Counted from the stretch's first letter, positions 9,693 to 22,119 are shown. The stretch is 64,000 nt of DNA from Lysinibacillus sp. G4S2 (GCF_030348505.1 NZ_JAUCFJ010000002.1:1306001-1370000); one strand, 5' to 3'. Notes: generated by a model not told the origin, from the letters alone. Program-made: numbers and translations.

Positions 9693-10487
9693 ATGTTTAA
9701 AAAGCTATTAGGTAAACAAATAAAAATGGATACACTATCATTGGAGGAACGTGTTGCCCTTGCTAAAAACGAGCCGATTCCTGCTCATGTAGCGATTATT
9801 ATGGACGGAAATGGACGTTGGGCGAAGAAACGTGCCATGCCACGTGTTGCTGGACATCATGAAGGTATGAAAACCGTGAGAAAGGTAACTAGATTTGCAT
9901 CAGATCTAGGTATTAAAGTTTTAACGGTGTATGCGTTCTCTACAGAAAATTGGAAACGACCAAAAAAAGAGGTTGATTTTCTGATGCGTTTACCTGTCGA
10001 ATTTTTAGGTTCCTTTTTACCTGAAATGATGGAACGCAATGTACGTGTTGAAATGATTGGAGATCCATCTTTGTTGCCTGCACATACTCAAAGAGCATTG
10101 TATGAGGCGATGGAGGAGACAAAGCATAATACAGGATTAATTCTAAATTTTGCTCTAAATTATGGAAGCCGTTCAGAAATGGTTTGTGCCATGAAAACAA
10201 TGCTTCAAAAGGTGCAAGACGGTCAATTAACGATGCAAGACATAACAGAAGAATGCTTGACATCTCATTTAATGACTGCCCATCTGCCAGAGCCAGATTT
10301 ATTAATTCGTACAAGCGGTGAAGTACGATTAAGTAATTTTATGTTATGGCAGCTCGCCTATACAGAATTTTGGTTTACAGATACATTGTGGCCAGATTTT
10401 AGTGAGGAAAACTTACTGGAAGCGGTGGAAAACTATCAGAAACGTAATCGCCGTTACGGTGGGTTGAAGGGAGAAGAAACAACTTGA
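9693..10487 (+). CDS. uppS: Undecaprenyl diphosphate synthase (cis-prenyltransferase)
   Basis: UppS condenses isopentenyl diphosphate onto farnesyl diphosphate to make the C55 carrier lipid for cell-wall synthesis. The 264-residue protein has the catalytic IIMDGNGRWAKKR near residues 33-45 and the C-terminal LLIRTSGEVRLSNFMLWQ and WPDF motifs near 205-235. The start is an ATG after GGGGGAG. It overlaps cdsA by four bases, so the two lipid genes are translationally coupled. Confidence 0.96.
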   Translation: MFKKLLGKQIKMDTLSLEERVALAKNEPIPAHVAIIMDGNGRWAKKRAMPRVAGHHEGMKTVRKVTRFASDLGIKVLTVYAFSTENWKRPKKEVDFLMRLPVEFLGSFLPEMMERNVRVEMIGDPSLLPAHTQRALYEAMEETKHNTGLILNFALNYGSRSEMVCAMKTMLQKVQDGQLTMQDITEECLTSHLMTAHLPEPDLLIRTSGEVRLSNFMLWQLAYTEFWFTDTLWPDFSEENLLEAVENYQKRNRRYGGLKGEETT

Positions 10488-11284
10488 AACAACGAATTAT
10501 CACAGCAATAATTGCAGGAGCGCTATTTATTCCATTCGTTATTTATGGAAAAGTGCCATTTACACTACTTGTACTTGCAATGGCTGTTGTCGGTTTTTAT
10601 GAAATACTAAAAATGAAAGGTATTTCACTTTTTTCAGTACCTGGCTTTATAGGGTTGCTAACTTTAATTTTGCTTGTTATACCAAAAGACTGGTCTAGTG
10701 AAATCGTAGAGGCAATTGGCTATTCGTCCACTTTAATGGTGGTCTATGGACTCATGATGTTATTGCTTATTTACGTAGTCTTTGTGAAAAATAAAATTAC
10801 TTTTGATGAAGTTGCGTTTATTTTATTAGGTGCGTTTTATGTTGGGTTAGGCTTCCATTATTTAATTGAAACAAGAAATGCAGGTCTTGAATTTGTTGTC
10901 TACTGTTTGCTAGTTGTTTGGACAACTGACTCAGGCGCATACTTTGTAGGAAGAAAGCTAGGTAAAAATAAGCTATGGCCTGAAATTTCACCTAAGAAAA
11001 CCATAGAAGGCTTTGTAGGTGGGATTGTTATTGCGGTAATCTTTGCTGTTGGAATGCAAGCAGTTTATCCATTTATGAATAGCTATGCTTCACTTATTTT
11101 CGTGACAATCTTTGCGTCAATTATCGGTCAAATGGGCGATTTAGTGGAATCGGCTATAAAGCGTCATTTTGACGTCAAGGATTCAGGCAATATTTTACCT
11201 GGGCATGGAGGTATTTTAGACCGCTTTGATAGTCTATTATTCGTCGTGCCATTACTACATTTTTTACATCTTTTCGTTAACTAA
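10484..11284 (+). CDS. cdsA: Phosphatidate cytidylyltransferase
   Basis: CdsA makes CDP-diacylglycerol from phosphatidic acid and CTP at the membrane. The 266-residue protein has about eight hydrophobic segments and ends with the family signature SAIKRHFDVKDSG...PGHGGILDR (about 222-246). The start is TTG, overlapping the uppS stop (TTGA), with AGGGAG upstream. CDP-diacylglycerol made here is a substrate of PgsA, encoded at 58.3 kb. Confidence 0.95.
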   Translation: MKQRIITAIIAGALFIPFVIYGKVPFTLLVLAMAVVGFYEILKMKGISLFSVPGFIGLLTLILLVIPKDWSSEIVEAIGYSSTLMVVYGLMMLLLIYVVFVKNKITFDEVAFILLGAFYVGLGFHYLIETRNAGLEFVVYCLLVVWTTDSGAYFVGRKLGKNKLWPEISPKKTIEGFVGGIVIAVIFAVGMQAVYPFMNSYASLIFVTIFASIIGQMGDLVESAIKRHFDVKDSGNILPGHGGILDRFDSLLFVVPLLHFLHLFVN

Positions 11285-11336
11285 GAACAATAGAAGCTAG
11301 TTTATTTGCTTAGATAGAAAAAGGGGACTAATTGTC

Positions 11337-12482
11337 GTGAAAAAAATAAGTTTACTTGGTGCAACTGGTTCAATCGGTTGGCAAACCTATGATATTTTAA
11401 AAGAACAACAAGATGCCTTTCATTTAGTGGCCTTTTCTTCAGGGAAAAACATCGAAAAAACGCGTGAAATGATTGAAACTTTAAAGCCTGAGCTAGTATC
11501 TGTTCAATTAGAAGAGGATGCAATGATGCTCGCTAAAGAATATCCACTAATCCATTTTACGTTTGGCGCAAAAGGGCTTGTAGAGGTAGCTACACACCCT
11601 GATTCAACAGTGCTTGTAAACGCTGTTCTTGGAAGTGTTGGACTAGAATCGACATTAGCCGCAATTCGAATGGGCAAAACAATTGCCATTGCCAATAAAG
11701 AGACACTTGTTACTGCTGGACATTTAGTAATGGCTGAGGCAAGGAAATATAATGCAACAATTTTACCGGTTGATAGTGAGCATTCTGCGATTTTTCAGTC
11801 AATGAATGGTGAGAATCCAAAAAATATTGAACGTTTAATCATTACAGCTTCTGGTGGTAGCTTCCGTGACAAAACACGTGAGGAGTTGAAGCATGTAACG
11901 GTTGCAGATGCACTAAATCATCCGAATTGGTCAATGGGTGCGAAAATAACGATAGATTCAGCTACAATGATGAATAAAGGGTTGGAAGTCATTGAAGCAC
12001 ATGTCTTATTTGATATGCCATATGATAAAATTGATGTACTTTTGCATAGAGAAAGTATTATTCACTCCCTAGTTGAGTATCATGATACTAGTGTCATTGC
12101 ACAGTTAGGTACACCGGATATGCGTGTACCTATTCAATATGCCTTAAGCTACCCAGATCGTATGCCGCTACATAACGGACAACGACTTAATTTAGCACAA
12201 ATTGGTCAGTTGCATTTTAAAGAAATGGATTTTGAACGTTATCCAGCATTGCGTCTAGCTTATGAGGCTGGGCGTACAGGCGGCACAATTTTAACAGCGA
12301 TGAATGCGGCGAATGAAGCGGCAGTTGCGGCATTTTTACATGGGAGAATAACATTCCTTGAAATTGACGAAACGATTGAGCGTGTAATGCAGGCACATAA
12401 CAACGTATTAGTGCCAGATTTGCAAACAATTTTGCATGTAGACAGTGAAACAAGAAAAACAGTGTTAAACATGGTAAAATAA
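11337..12482 (+). CDS. dxr: 1-deoxy-D-xylulose-5-phosphate reductoisomerase
   Basis: Dxr converts DXP to MEP with NADPH, the committed step of the non-mevalonate isoprenoid pathway that feeds UppS. The 381-residue protein has the nucleotide-binding start [12 protein letters not shown] (about 5-16), NKETLVTAG (about 120) and the metal/substrate loop [11 protein letters not shown] (about 143-153). The start is GTG after AAGGGGAC. Length is typical for the family. Confidence 0.96.
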   Translation: MKKISLLGATGSIGWQTYDILKEQQDAFHLVAFSSGKNIEKTREMIETLKPELVSVQLEEDAMMLAKEYPLIHFTFGAKGLVEVATHPDSTVLVNAVLGSVGLESTLAAIRMGKTIAIANKETLVTAGHLVMAEARKYNATILPVDSEHSAIFQSMNGENPKNIERLIITASGGSFRDKTREELKHVTVADALNHPNWSMGAKITIDSATMMNKGLEVIEAHVLFDMPYDKIDVLLHRESIIHSLVEYHDTSVIAQLGTPDMRVPIQYALSYPDRMPLHNGQRLNLAQIGQLHFKEMDFERYPALRLAYEAGRTGGTILTAMNAANEAAVAAFLHGRITFLEIDETIERVMQAHNNVLVPDLQTILHVDSETRKTVLNMVK

Positions 12483-12527
12483 CGAGAGAAGATATCGTTA
12501 ACTATTCGCTTTTAAAGGTGGGGTATT

Positions 12528-13796
12528 ATGCAAACAGCTATTGCATTTATTTTAATATTTGGCCTACTCGTATTCTTCCATGAATTTGGTCACTTCTTGT
12601 TTGCGAAACGCGCAGGAATCATGGTTCGAGAATTCGCCATTGGTATGGGACCGAAAATTTATTGGAGAACACATGGTGAAACAATCTATACGGTACGTTT
12701 ATTGCCGATTGGTGGGTACGTTCGTATGGCTGGTGAGGACATGGATGGCACTGAATTACAACCAGGCTACCGAGTGGGGCTTATTGTAGATGAAGATAAT
12801 GTTGTAAAGAAAATTATCTTTAATCAAAATAATAAGCAATTACCAGATTTGTTATTTTTAGAAGTTGAGCGTGCTGATTTAGAAAAAGAATTGTTTGTAG
12901 AAGGCTATGATGAAGAAGAAAAGTTAGTTCGTTATAGTGTTGCAAGAGATTGTATGATCGTAGAAAACGGTAGAGAAACGTTAATTGCACCATATGATCG
13001 TCAATTTAATGCTAAAACAGTTGGTCAACGTTCTATGACAATCTTTGCAGGTCCATTGTTTAACTTTATTTTAGCTTTTGTTATTTATTTGCTAATTGGC
13101 TTATTTTATGGTGTCCCTACGTATGAGCCAATCATAACAGAAGTTGTAAACAATGATCCAGCTGCACAGGCAGGAATGGTTGCCGGCGATAGAGTAACTG
13201 CCATCGACGGACAAGCGGTTGAAAAATGGCAAGACTTAGCTGGCAATGTACAAGATCGTCCAGGTGAAACAATTAATGTAACAATTGAACGAGATGGACA
13301 AACAAAAAATCTTCCAATGACCGTTAAAGAAAAGAAAGATGAGAAGACTGGTAAGATTTATGGCCAAATTGGTGTTAAGTATGAGAGTCCACGTGAATTT
13401 AATCCATTAAAGGCAGTTGTTTATGGAGCTCAAGAAACCTATAATATGACTGTTAAAATATTTGAGTTGCTTGGTATGTTAATTACTGGTCAATTCACTA
13501 TAGATGCTCTATCAGGTCCAGTAGGTATTTATAAAGCGACAGAGGCTGTAGCTCAATATGGATTCATGAATTTAATGAATTGGGCTGCAATGTTAAGTAT
13601 TAACCTTGGGATTATGAACTTACTACCGCTTCCAGCACTTGATGGTGGTCGTCTATTATTCTTCGGCTATGAAGCAGTACGTGGTAAGCCAATTGATCGT
13701 CAAAAAGAGGGTCTTGTGCATTTTGTAGGTATCGTATTATTGATGATTCTAATGGTCATCGTTACATGGAACGATATCCAACGATTTTTCTTCTAA
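12528..13796 (+). CDS. rasP: Site-2 (RseP/RasP) membrane zinc metalloprotease
   Basis: RasP cleaves anti-sigma factors and signal-peptide remnants inside the membrane. The 422-residue protein has the zinc motif HEFGH (H18, E19, H22) in its first transmembrane helix. A PDZ domain spans about 200-270. The C-terminal NLLPLPALDGGRLLF segment supplies the LDG aspartate. A charged insertion (about 60-160) between the first helix and the central membrane region is usual in Bacilli. The ATG follows AAAGGTGGGG. Confidence 0.95.
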   Translation: MQTAIAFILIFGLLVFFHEFGHFLFAKRAGIMVREFAIGMGPKIYWRTHGETIYTVRLLPIGGYVRMAGEDMDGTELQPGYRVGLIVDEDNVVKKIIFNQNNKQLPDLLFLEVERADLEKELFVEGYDEEEKLVRYSVARDCMIVENGRETLIAPYDRQFNAKTVGQRSMTIFAGPLFNFILAFVIYLLIGLFYGVPTYEPIITEVVNNDPAAQAGMVAGDRVTAIDGQAVEKWQDLAGNVQDRPGETINVTIERDGQTKNLPMTVKEKKDEKTGKIYGQIGVKYESPREFNPLKAVVYGAQETYNMTVKIFELLGMLITGQFTIDALSGPVGIYKATEAVAQYGFMNLMNWAAMLSINLGIMNLLPLPALDGGRLLFFGYEAVRGKPIDRQKEGLVHFVGIVLLMILMVIVTWNDIQRFFF

Positions 13797-13892
13797 TTAA
13801 ATTAAGTTGAGTTGAGTTTTTCAAGGAAAACATAATTTAGAGAAGCCCTAGCGAATGTTACAAGGAGCCAAGGTGAGAACTGATTGAAAACA

Positions 13893-13935
13893 TAGCTTTG
13901 AGCGCAATTTTTTTGAAACATTGCGTTCAAAGCTA
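13893..13935 (+). terminator. Hairpin between rasP and proS
   Basis: TAGCTTTGAGCGCAAT and ATTGCGTTCAAAGCTA form a 16-bp arm pair with one mismatch. No clear T run follows, so it may be a terminator, an RNA-stabilising hairpin or a leader element. I see no T-box sequence before proS. Confidence 0.45.
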
Positions 13936-13994
13936 AATTTGTTTATGCTAATTAGAGTATAAAAACTTATTTATTAAAAAAGGTGGAACACTGA

Positions 13995-15825
<1,831 letters not shown>

Positions 15826-16062
15826 TTCCTTTAGAACGGCTTGTCCCCAAAAAGGATGAAAATGGCATTAAATAGATAAAAAATTCGCGCCACTTCTCGG
15901 GGACAGCGAGCCAAGCATGAATTCATAGATGTTTAGGATTTGTGAGGCTTGACGGTCACCTGCGGAAAGGGAGCGAATTTTTTCTTTGATTCGTAAACGT
16001 TGCTTAGGAATACAATAAGGGGCTTTTAACATTGCCTCTTTCTGAAAGTAGGTGTCAATAGA
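15826..16062. other. Gap before polC with long-range inverted arms
   Basis: No gene on the plus strand was seen. GGCTTGTCCCC near 15838 pairs with GGGGACAGCGAGCC near 15899, and AAAATTCGC near 15880 pairs with GCGAATTTTTT near 15973. A minus-strand frame (about 54 residues from a Met near 16034) crosses this region, but its ribosome site is too close to the start. I cannot assign it, and it may be a gene remnant. Confidence 0.4.
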
Positions 16063-18988
16063 TTGGAACAGCAACAAGAAGCAAGAACGAGGTTTCAAAT
16101 GCTCTTGCAGCAACTAGAGTTAACAGATGATGTGTATATGTCCTTTTTTGAAGAAGGTGAATTATCACGGTTAACTGTACACAAAAAGAACAGGCTATGG
16201 AACTTTACTATAAAATTACAAGGTATACTGCCTTTTCCGCTATATCAACTTTTTCGTACTCGTTTAGCTGAGAAATTTTCAGCTATCGCTGAAATCCACA
16301 CAACCTTTGATACGGAAGAGAAAAATGTGACGGTGGAGCTTGTCCAACAATATTGGTTAACAGTAGTAGAGCAAATCGATGAGATGGCACCAACTTTAAA
16401 AAATTGCCTAGTATCGCAAGTGCCTATGTGGAATGGGCAAAAAATTACGTTATCCTGTATGCAGGAAATGGAATTTATGATGCTGAAAACAAAGTATGCA
16501 GAAAAGCTATCTGCAAGCTATACTCAGTTCGGCTTTCCACATATTGTGCTCGATTTCGTGCTGCAAGATCAAACAGAAGAAATGATTGCGGCACAGGAAG
16601 CTTTCATGGAGCAGAGGCGTTTAGAAGAAGCCGCTTTAGCTCAGCAAGCGATAGAAGATTACCAAAAACGTGAGAAGGAGAAGAAAGAAAATCCGGCTCT
16701 TGCCAATCTTGGTGATCGACCATTCCAGCTTGGTATGTTAATTAAAGATGATGAAACAATGGAAATTAAACGCATTGTTGAGGAAGAACGTCGTGTAATC
16801 ATTGAAGGCTTTGTATTCGATGCAGAAGTTAAAGAGCTGAAAAGCGGTCGTTCTTTGTTGCAAATTAAAATTACCGACTATACGGATTCCATCGTTGTAA
16901 AAATGTTCTCACGTGATAATGATGATGCGGAACTTATGCAACATTTGAAGAAGGGTATGTGGGTAAAAGTACGAGGCTCCGTACAAACTGACACATTCAT
17001 TCGTGATTTAATCGTGATGGCAAATGATATCAATGAAATCAAAAAAGAAACACGACAAGATAAGGCACCAGAGGGAGAAAAACGAGCTGAATTGCATTTG
17101 CATACACCAATGAGCACAATGGACGCTGTTACACCAGTTGATCGACTTGTTGCGCAGGCTGCGAAGTGGGGGCATCCAGCCGTGGCTATTACCGACCATG
17201 CTGTTGTACAATCCTTCCCAGAGGCATATGCAGCAGGGAAGAAACATGGTATAAAAGTTATTTACGGTTTGGAAGCGAATTTAGTAGATGATGGTGTTCC
17301 GATTGCTTATGCAGCTGAGCATCGATTACTAGATGATGATACTTATGTCGTGTTTGACGTAGAGACGACAGGTCTATCTACTGCTTACGATACGATTATT
17401 GAGCTTGCCGCGGTGAAAATTAAAGATGGGCAGGTAATCGACAAATACGAAAGCTTTGCCAATCCCCATCACCCACTTTCGGCGACGACTATTGAACTGA
17501 CAGGCATTACAGATGATATGGTACGTAACGCGCCAGAAGTGGAACAAGTCATTAAGGAGTTCCATGCATTTATTGGAGATGGTATTGTAGTAGCCCATAA
17601 TGCATCGTTTGATATTGGCTTTTTATACACAGGCTATAAAAAATTTGGGCTAGAGGGAACAATTCATCCTGTTATTGATACGTTGGAGCTTGCCAGATTG
17701 CTTTATCCAACGATGAAAAACCACCGTTTAAATACACTTTGTAAAAAATTCAATATTGATTTAACTCAGCATCACCGAGCTATTTATGATACAGAAGCAA
17801 CTGGCTTCTTACTTTTACAGCTGTTAAAAGATGCAGATGAATTAGGTATTAAATATCACGATGACTTTAATAAGCATATCGGGGGCGGGGATGCTTATAA
17901 AAAAGGACGACCAATGCATTGCACGATATTAGCAGTAGACAATGCTGGACTAAAAAATTTATTTAAATTAGTTACCCACTCCCATACAAAAACTTTCTAT
18001 CGTGTACCTCGTGTAACACGAGCGGTCCTAGAGCAATATAGAGAAGGTTTATTAGTCGGATCAGGTTGTAGTAATGGTGAATTATTTGAGACAATGATGA
18101 ATAAATCCCCAGAGGAAGCAGAGCAAGTTGCGAGATTTTATGATTATATTGAAGTTCAACCTAAGGCAGTGTATGCACCGTTAATTGAGCGTAATGTCGT
18201 ACATGATGAATGGACACTTGAAGATATTATTCGCAAGTTAGTAAAGCTAGGGAAGAAGATCGATAAACCTGTTGTAGCAACCGGTAATGTGCATTACTTA
18301 GATCCGATAGATGGAATGTTCAGACAAATACTAGTTGGCTCTCAAGGTGGTGCCAACATATTAAATAGATCAAAGCTGCCTGAGGTTCATTTTAGAACAA
18401 CTGATGAAATGCTAGCGGAATTTGACTTTTTAGGACCAGATCTTGCGAAAGAAGTAGTTGTCACAAACTCTCAAAAGGTCGCCGATATGATTGGTGATGT
18501 AAAGCCAATTAAAGATGATTTATACACACCAAAAATTGAAGGCTCAGATGATGAGGTTACAAATTTAACCTATGAAATGGCTCATCTTATATACGGAGAA
18601 GAGCTACCAGAAATCGTGAAGGCCCGAATTGAAAAAGAATTAAAGTCAATTTTAGGCCATGGTTTCGGAGTAATTTATTTAATTTCAGCGAAGCTTGTGA
18701 AAAAGTCATTAGCGGATGGTTACTTAGTAGGTTCTCGTGGTTCTGTAGGATCTTCTTTAGTGGCAACCTTTATGGAGATTACTGAGGTAAATCCACTTCC
18801 ACCTCATTATGTTTGTCCAAATTGTAAGCATTCCGAGTTTTTTAATGACGGTTCAGTAAGCTCAGGCTTTGACTTACCAAATAAAGATTGTACGGAATGT
18901 GGAACACCTTATAAAAAAGATGGACAAGACATTCCGTTCGAAACGTTCCTTGGCTTTAAAGGGGATAAGGTACCTGATATTGATTTGA
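16063..18988 (+). CDS. polC: DNA polymerase III PolC, exon 1 (N-terminal 975 residues)
   Basis: PolC is the replicative DNA polymerase of Firmicutes. Exon 1 starts at TTG 16063 after AGGTG. It encodes the N-terminal domain, an OB fold (about 225-325) and the PHP domain (from about 343, ELHLHTPMS). The proofreading exonuclease is inserted at about 428-590 (FDVETTG with D432 and E434). A zinc cluster follows (CPNCKH near 918, CTECG near 947), then the palm up to catalytic PDIDL with D972 and D974. The next codon, expected Asn, is split: its first base ends this exon and a group II intron follows. Without splicing, translation adds four residues after a changed codon and stops at 19005, losing the rest of the palm, fingers and clamp motif. 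Confidence 0.95.
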
Positions 18989-19717
18989 GTGCGACACGTT
19001 GTTAACTGAAAAGGTTAACCACCTTAATTGGTAGAACTGCTATTTCAAAGTGTGGAATGACAGAGTAACGTCTTGAAACACACTCGCTAAAGCTACGACA
19101 AGCGTGGACGGTATTGCAAACACCAAAACGTTTGAAGCTCGTTAAAGTAGGCTGAAGTTCACCCAAACAGTTCGGCTGTGGAAAGAGGGATAGAAATCTC
19201 TTGTGAATGATAGGTCTGGCGTCTATAAAATTCCTATGGTTAGTAGCGGTAGAATCATCGAGACGAACCCTCGACTGACTTTTCGTAAATGTCACGTAGT
19301 AGAAATGCTGCGGGGTCCAGTGAGGACTTCTAGGTGTGGATGAGTAAGCGTTAGGTTATGAAAATCCATATTGTGTTACAGGCACAATCTTTGCCTAGCG
19401 GAATTTAGAGGGAACCTACGGGAATTATGTACAGATAGAAATAGTGGAACGTGTGAAGCTCCTAACGTAAGAGAAGGTTGCGCTTCAATGACGACGGTGT
19501 ATGGAAAGGCAAAATAGCTATAACATACTTTAAAGGAGTGGCAGTAGTGCCGTAGTACCGACGAAGAAATGCTGTTGATGACTGAATAACCAATAAGTCG
19601 GAGGGAAAAACATTTCAGAGGGAAGGGCACAAGTCGTTAACGTTGAAACAAAACCTACAATAAGTCAGATTCGTGTATGACTAAAGAGAACGAAAACTTC
19701 GTAAAGGAAGTGATTAG

Positions 19718-19813
19718 TTGGCTGACTTAATGATTCAAAAGTTAAGAAATAACGAATATTTTAGGTTACAAGAGACATTTGATAACCTCTTTAAAGAAAG
19801 TGAAAATGTTTAA
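19718..19813 (+). pseudogene. Remnant start of the intron-encoded maturase/RT
   Basis: After an AAAGGAAG ribosome site, a 31-codon frame (LADLMIQKLRNNEYFRLQ...) looks like the N-terminus of a group II intron reverse transcriptase and stops two bases before the MITE copy. No RT, YADD-type or maturase motif follows anywhere in the intron. I infer that the maturase gene was deleted and its start kept. The short match is from memory, so the family call is tentative. Confidence 0.5.
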
Positions 19814-19815
19814 AA

Positions 19816-19988
19816 GGCTCATCACCAAAATTTGTGGCTGACATTTGTTTAAACATATGCCATGTATATAAGTTGATCTTCGTACAGGCAGGACGCCCCC
19901 AGGAAGCTTTGCTCTGTGCGAAAGCGAAGCGTCAGCTACAAAGCGCCCAGCCGGAATGGGAATCAACCACACGTTATGGTGATGAGCC
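19816..19988. mobile_element. MITE-like repeat, copy 2 (nested in the polC intron)
   Basis: This 173-bp copy has perfect 11-bp terminal inverted repeats GGCTCATCACC and GGTGATGAGCC. The flanks GTTTAAAA (19808-19815) and ATTTAAAA (19989-19996) agree in 7 of 8 bases, consistent with target duplication. It lies in what should be domain IV of the group II intron, where insertions are tolerated. It lacks the middle DNA found in the longer copies but keeps one GCGAAAGCGAAGCG unit and the GTTGAT/ATCAAC arms. Confidence 0.9.
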
Positions 19989-20253
19989 ATTTAAAAGTAT
20001 GGATTGCTGGTATATTCTATTGAAGAAATTCGACATGATATACGAGGACAGAGAAAGCTTGAATTTACGATTTACAATAAGAAAGACAGGTCCTCAAAAT
20101 AAACAAACTAAGAACGGAAGTAGGAAATCCAAAGCTTAGTTTATAAATTTCAACAAAGTTAACGATGGAACGCCGTATGACGCCGAAAGGGTCACGTACG
20201 GTGTGGGGCGGGGGAAAAGCTGGAGATCATATCAAACGCTTACCTATCGTCAT

Positions 20254-21659
20254 ATTTTTCCGGTGAATATCAACCACAAGCCCATAACTACACGAAGGTA
20301 CTATTCGGTGAAGATTATGTATATCGTGCTGGGACAATCGGTACAGTTGCGGAGAAAACAGCGTATGGCTACGTAAAAGGCTATGCTAATGATAACAACC
20401 TACATTTCCGCGGCGCTGAGGTAGATCGATTAGTGCAAGGCTGTACAGGCGTAAAACGTACAACAGGACAGCACCCAGGGGGGATTATCGTAGTACCAGA
20501 CTATATGGATATTTTCGACTTCTCACCAGTGCAATTTCCTGCGGATGCACAGGACTCAGAATGGCGTACAACACACTTTGATTTCCATTCTATTCACGAT
20601 AATATTTTAAAACTGGATATTCTCGGGCACGATGATCCGACTGTGATTCGGATGTTGCAGGATCTATCAGGAATAGATCCAAAAACCATTCCGACAGATG
20701 ATCCAATCGTTATGAAAATCTTTAGTTCTCCAGAATCTTTAGGCGTAACAGAAAAACAAATCGGTTGTAAGACGGGAACATTGGGCATACCTGAGTTTGG
20801 TACTCGTTTTGTGCGCCAAATGCTTGAAGATACAAAACCATCAACATTCTCGGAGCTTGTGCAAATTTCAGGACTTTCACACGGTACAGACGTGTGGCTC
20901 GGCAATGCACAAGAATTAATTCAAAATGGTACATGTGTACTGAAAGAAGTAATTGGCTGTCGTGACGATATTATGGTGTATTTAATTTACCAAGGGCTAG
21001 AACCGTCACTGGCGTTTAAAATTATGGAATCCGTACGTAAAGGGAAAGGATTATCTGACGAGTTTGAAGCAGAGATGTTAGCGAATAAAGTACCGGGCTG
21101 GTATATCGATTCATGCAAAAAGATTAAATACATGTTCCCGAAAGCCCATGCTGCCGCGTACGTGTTAATGGCAGTGCGTATTGCATGGTTTAAGGTACAT
21201 TTCCCAATCCTTTATTACGCAGCGTATTTCACAGTTCGTGCAGATGATTTTGATTTAATTGCGATGGTACAGGGTCCGCAAATGATTCGTGCAAAAATTG
21301 ATGAAATCAATATGAAGGGCTTAGATGCTTCCACAAAAGAAAAAAACCTATTAACTGTAATGGAACTAGCACTTGAAATGTGTGAGCGTGGTATGAGCTT
21401 CCAGAAGGTGGACTTATATCGTTCGCAGGCTAGTGAATTTATAATTGATGGGAACTCTTTAATTCCACCATTCGACGCGATTCCTGGACTTGGTACGAAC
21501 GTTGCTAAACAAATTGTGGTAGCACGAAAGGACGGAGAATTTTTATCGAAGGAAGATTTACAGCAACGAGGTCGTGTATCCAAGACATTAATAGAATACA
21601 TGGATCAATTGGGCTGTTTAGAGGGAATGCCAGATGCTAATCAGTTATCACTTTTCTAA
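20254..21659 (+). CDS. polC: DNA polymerase III PolC, exon 2 (C-terminal 468 residues)
   Basis: Exon 2 completes the split Asn codon with AT and continues [15 protein letters not shown], the conserved PolC palm sequence. It encodes the rest of the palm and the fingers ([16 protein letters not shown]), a helix-hairpin-helix region ([13 protein letters not shown]) and the C-terminal NQLSLF, which carries the QLSLF clamp-binding motif of Gram-positive PolC. The frame is open from the splice junction to the TAA at 21659. It has no start codon of its own with a ribosome site, so expression depends on splicing. Exons 1 and 2 together give 1443 residues, against about 1437 in Bacillus subtilis. Confidence 0.95.
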
Positions 21660-21704
21660 AATAAGAAGGTTAGTCTGAAGGCATCTTCATCAATAACAAA
21701 TAAC

Positions 21705-21737
21705 TTATAAGCCTTATGTTCAAAATAAGGCTTATAA
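21705..21737 (+). terminator. Hairpin/terminator after polC
   Basis: A perfect 13-bp inverted repeat, TTATAAGCCTTAT and ATAAGGCTTATAA, has a 7-base loop. There is no strong T run after it. MITE copy 3 begins immediately downstream and may have replaced the original tail. Confidence 0.6.
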
Positions 21738-21990
21738 AGTTGAGGGTGACATTTGTTAAAATGTATACCATGTTAAAAGTTGATCTTCGTTACGGTTAGG
21801 CCACTCCTTGGGGGATTAGCGGCTTAGAGGAGACACTGGAGCGAGCAGGCAGAGGAACGAAGGCTAAAAACATCACGTCCTGTGATAACGCCTTCGTGAC
21901 CTACATCGTGTAGGCCCAAGCGGCTCATCGGACGCCCATGAAAGCGCCTAGCCAGAACGGAAATCAACTCCCACGTTATGGTGATGAACC
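21738..21990. mobile_element. MITE-like repeat, copy 3 (left end missing)
   Basis: The right half is typical (ATCAACTCCCACGTTATGGTGATGAACC), and the internal GTTGATCTTCGTTACGG arm is present. The left TIR is absent, replaced by the arm of the polC hairpin. The centre differs from the other copies, with a block containing AACGAAGGCTAAAAACATC in place of the GCGAAAGCGAAGCG units. Related words (GGAACGAAGGATAAAAGCATC) occur in copy 7. Confidence 0.75.
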
Positions 21991-22036
21991 CTAATTTAAG
22001 CGAAAATTTCAATTTCTAGACACAATTAAGGTTATA

Positions 22037-22119
22037 TTAACTTTTTTCAGCGGGTGTCCAAACATCCGCTGAAAGAAGTTAAAGCCTCCGGGCGCAATTA
22101 TGCCGAGGCATAATTGATT
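22037..22119. repeat. Structured repeat, copy B (between polC and rimP)
   Basis: This compact 83-bp copy matches 15698-15825. Its arms TTAACTTTTTTCAGCGG and CCGCTGAAAGAAGTTAA pair with compensating changes relative to copy A (CGG/CCG against CTG/CAG), and a second hairpin CAATTATGCCGAGGCATAATTG follows. The preserved pairing suggests that structure, not only sequence, is maintained. Confidence 0.75.

Larger units (their letters stand above)
18989..20253 (+). mobile_element. Group II intron interrupting polC
   Basis: The 1265-base insertion begins GTGCGAC and ends CGTCAT, matching the group II boundaries GUGYG and AY. Domain V is readable at 20170-20204, with a CGCCGTATG...CACGTACGGTG stem, a GAAA tetraloop and a two-base bulge. 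Domain VI follows (20205-20253) with a candidate branch A at 20246, seven bases before the end. Removal joins A+AT to restore Asn and the invariant DIDLNFSGEY of PolC in frame, giving a 1443-residue protein. Domains I-III (18989 to about 19700) resemble the mitochondrial-like/IIA lineage by eye. No reverse transcriptase frame is present; only a start stub (19718-19813) and a MITE copy occupy domain IV. Confidence 0.93.

Noticed and set aside
13797..13994. T-box riboswitch before proS
   Set aside because: No AGGGTGGNACCGCG-type T-box sequence or specifier stem is visible, only one hairpin.
15868..16113. Minus-strand 81-codon frame before polC
   Set aside because: It overlaps the polC start in antisense; the shorter internal start has a ribosome site only two bases away. 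No family was recognised, so it is mentioned as a possible remnant only.
16063..19005. Reading polC as two truncated genes or a frameshift pseudogene
   Set aside because: The group II ends, domain V and the exact restoration of the conserved motif show that a spliced gene is the better explanation.
19000..19700. Possible intein or group I intron in polC
   Set aside because: The insertion is not open in frame, so it is not an intein. The GTGCG start and the domain V hairpin are specific to group II introns.
19834..20139. 101-codon frame inside the polC intron
   Set aside because: Its first half is MITE sequence and the rest is intron RNA. It resembles frames seen in other MITE copies and has no family motif.
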